Made by a program: the position numbers and the translations under genes. The notes beneath the pieces were generated by a model. It saw only the letters and a list, made by a program, of their open reading frames with translations. It ran no database searches and was not told the DNA's origin. Positions 5,662-6,219 of a stretch of 6,219 nt of DNA are shown piece after piece (position 1 is the first letter of the stretch; each line of letters begins with the position of its first letter). The stretch lies in assembly GCA_023129815.1 (NCBI GenBank), contig JAGMBH010000089.1:1-6219 (forward strand), written 5' to 3'. The stretch comes from Dehalococcoidia bacterium. GTDB taxonomy: Bacteria; Chloroflexota; Dehalococcoidia; GIF9; AB-539-J10.

Positions 5662-5691
5662 ATTGTAGCATTTAGCCTCGACAAAGTGCAA
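5662..5691 (-). promoter_or_regulatory. Candidate promoter of the dcd-rib operon
   Basis: On the minus strand, TACAAT (5662-5667, 5 of 6 match to the -10 consensus) is preceded after 18 bases by TTGCAC (5686-5691), whose first three bases match the -35 consensus. Transcription would start near 5655, only a few bases from the preferred dcd ATG at 5652, which has no convincing Shine-Dalgarno. The mRNA would thus be nearly leaderless. This is tentative, because the -35 match is partial. Confidence 0.4.
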
Positions 5692-5718
5692 AAACGAGAC
5701 TTTGTGGATTGTCTGGCA

Positions 5719-5755
5719 CCCTCACCCCCTGTCATTCTGAGCAATGTCATTCTGA
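5719..5755. repeat. 37-bp direct repeat, copy 1
   Basis: This copy is identical over 37 bases to 5777-5813, offset by 58 bases. It begins CCCTCACCCCCTGTC and ends in the doubled unit GTCATTCTGA-GCAAT-GTCATTCTGA. It looks like a local duplication of truncated dispersed-repeat pieces. Confidence 0.85.
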
Positions 5756-5848
5756 GCCCACTATGTCATTGCGAGCCCCTCACCCCCTGTCATTCTGAGC
5801 AATGTCATTCTGAACGGAGTGAAGAACCCAGGCGAAGATTCTCTTGCC
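5731..5848. repeat. Cluster of five GTCATTCTGAGC-type units in the dcd/MBL intergenic region
   Basis: Five 12-base units occur on the plus strand: GTCATTCTGAGC at 5731-5742, 5746-5757 and 5789-5800, GTCATTGCGAGC at 5765-5776, and GTCATTCTGAAC at 5804-5815. Spacings are 15, 19, 24 and 15 bases. Only the last continues into a longer element (GGAGTGAAGAAC, then GGCGAAGATTCTC), whose plus-strand translation is the familiar spurious CHSERSEE peptide. The earlier four look like truncated copies. With the flanking bases, this fills most of the 265-base gap between the two divergent genes; the rest (about 5849-5917) is AT-rich, with CATAAT (5875-5880) as a weak -10 candidate for the plus-strand gene. 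Confidence 0.8.
5777..5813. repeat. 37-bp direct repeat, copy 2
   Basis: This is the second perfect copy of 5719-5755. After it the sequence diverges into the longer form of the repeat (ACGGAGTGAAGAA), whereas copy 1 continues GCCCACTATG and then the GTCATTGCGAGC unit. Confidence 0.85.
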
Positions 5849-5917
5849 CTCTTCCTGCCCGCGGTACTGTTTATCATAATGCCAAGAATAAATGAAAATG
5901 GTAAAATCAACCATGCC

Positions 5918-6219
5918 ATGACCATTAGCATTACTATTTATGGTGGTGCGGGGGTAATAGGTGGAAACAAAATTTTCGTCGAGGCGGACAATACCACAAT
6001 ATCTTTTGATTTCGGTATTAATTATGCTCTTTGGTCTCAATACTTTGAGGAATATCTCAAACCCCGTGCTAGTAGAGGTCTAGCAGACCTATTTGAAATC
6101 GGACTTCTTCCCCCTTTGAGGGGTATCTATCGAAGCGAGCTCGAACCACCCTGTGACGATATCTGGTCAAGGCTGCACTCTGAGATAAGGGATGTTCGCC
6201 TGGACGCTGTCCTCCTCTC
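5918..6219 (+). CDS. Metallo-beta-lactamase-fold hydrolase, RNase J-like (partial, N-terminal 100 residues)
   Basis: The frame is open to the right edge. It begins MTISITIYGGAGVIGGNKIF, followed by VEADNTTISFDFGINY, a basic/aromatic segment WSQYFEEYLKPRASRGLADLF, then IGLLPPLRGIYRSEL, and ends RDVRLDAVLL. The opening strand with GGxGxIGGN, the FDFG turn and the final strand DAVLLS are the first elements of the metallo-beta-lactamase fold as found in RNase J and beta-CASP-type enzymes. The metal-binding HxHxDH motif is expected immediately after the cut. The insert with GLLPPLRGIY matches a group of MBL-fold proteins that I place near RNase J, so an RNA or nucleic-acid processing role is plausible but unproven. 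The ATG at 5918 has no clear Shine-Dalgarno. Position 13 is Val, where relatives usually have Glu (GGxGEIGGN). Confidence 0.8.
   Translation, partial: MTISITIYGGAGVIGGNKIFVEADNTTISFDFGINYALWSQYFEEYLKPRASRGLADLFEIGLLPPLRGIYRSELEPPCDDIWSRLHSEIRDVRLDAVLL

Noticed and set aside
5719..5815. CRISPR-like array of repeated units
   Set aside because: Spacings are irregular (15, 19, 24 and 15 bases), units are only 12 bases long, and the sequence between them is itself repeated. This fits dispersed-repeat debris, not repeat-spacer organisation, and no cas gene is present.
5548..5895. 115-codon plus-strand frame through the dcd 5' region and repeats
   Set aside because: It is antisense to dcd and its second half is repeat translation (CHSEQCHSERSEEP). 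Such products are a known annotation artefact.
5653..5917. FMN riboswitch upstream of the dcd-rib operon
   Set aside because: None of the conserved FMN-element segments is recognisable on the minus strand, and the region is mostly dispersed-repeat sequence.
5780..6040. 86-codon minus-strand frame opposite the MBL gene start
   Set aside because: It is a shadow of the repeats and of the well-supported plus-strand hydrolase; it has no domain-like sequence.

Overview
This window looks like ordinary bacterial chromosome. Coding density is high, base composition is moderately AT-rich, and genes sit in short tightly packed operons. No phage, transposase, CRISPR or tRNA/rRNA features are visible. 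The likely source is a Chloroflexota bacterium of the Dehalococcoidia type, possibly an environmental genome. That is an inference from the small stand-alone EF-Tu-domain-2-like protein, the two-domain RibBA, the dUMP-forming type of dCTP deaminase, and short dispersed repeats that would translate as VIASETKQSI or CHSERSEE. I cannot confirm the taxonomy without a search.

Layout, left to right. (1) Bases 1-603, plus strand: the tail of an unidentified gene, a small two-helix membrane protein, and a YbjQ/UPF0145 protein whose start overlaps the membrane-protein stop (ATGA). (2) Bases 627-1182, minus strand: two small unrecognised genes in one operon behind a near-consensus promoter (TTGACA-N17-TATGAT). 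The second starts from a TTG one base after the stop of the first, has a helical or coiled-coil middle, and ends in a single CPKC knuckle. (3) Bases 1324-1578, plus strand: a small EF-Tu-domain-2-like protein, transcribed divergently from (2). (4) Bases 1568-5652, minus strand: a compact operon dcd-ribD-ribE-ribBA-ribH. (5) Bases 5653-5917: a divergent intergenic region loaded with short repeats. (6) From 5918 to the right edge, plus strand: the start of a metallo-beta-lactamase-fold (RNase J-like) hydrolase, cut just before the position where its metal-binding HxHxDH motif is expected.

The rib genes encode a complete route from GTP and ribulose 5-phosphate to riboflavin. RibBA makes both precursors, RibD carries out deamination and reduction, RibH forms lumazine, and RibE dismutates it to riboflavin. 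The phosphatase step is not encoded here, as is usual. The leading gene makes dUMP from dCTP for thymidylate synthesis, so this operon combines two deaminase-containing nucleotide pathways. No FMN riboswitch is apparent upstream of it.

I did not find a convincing new defence or mobile system. The most distinctive signal is the way short dispersed repeats have become part of genes and gene junctions. One forms the C-terminal tail of RibH. A second lies across the ribE stop codon and the ribBA ribosome binding site. A third cluster, with a 37-bp perfect direct repeat and five copies of a 12-mer, fills the dcd/MBL intergenic region.
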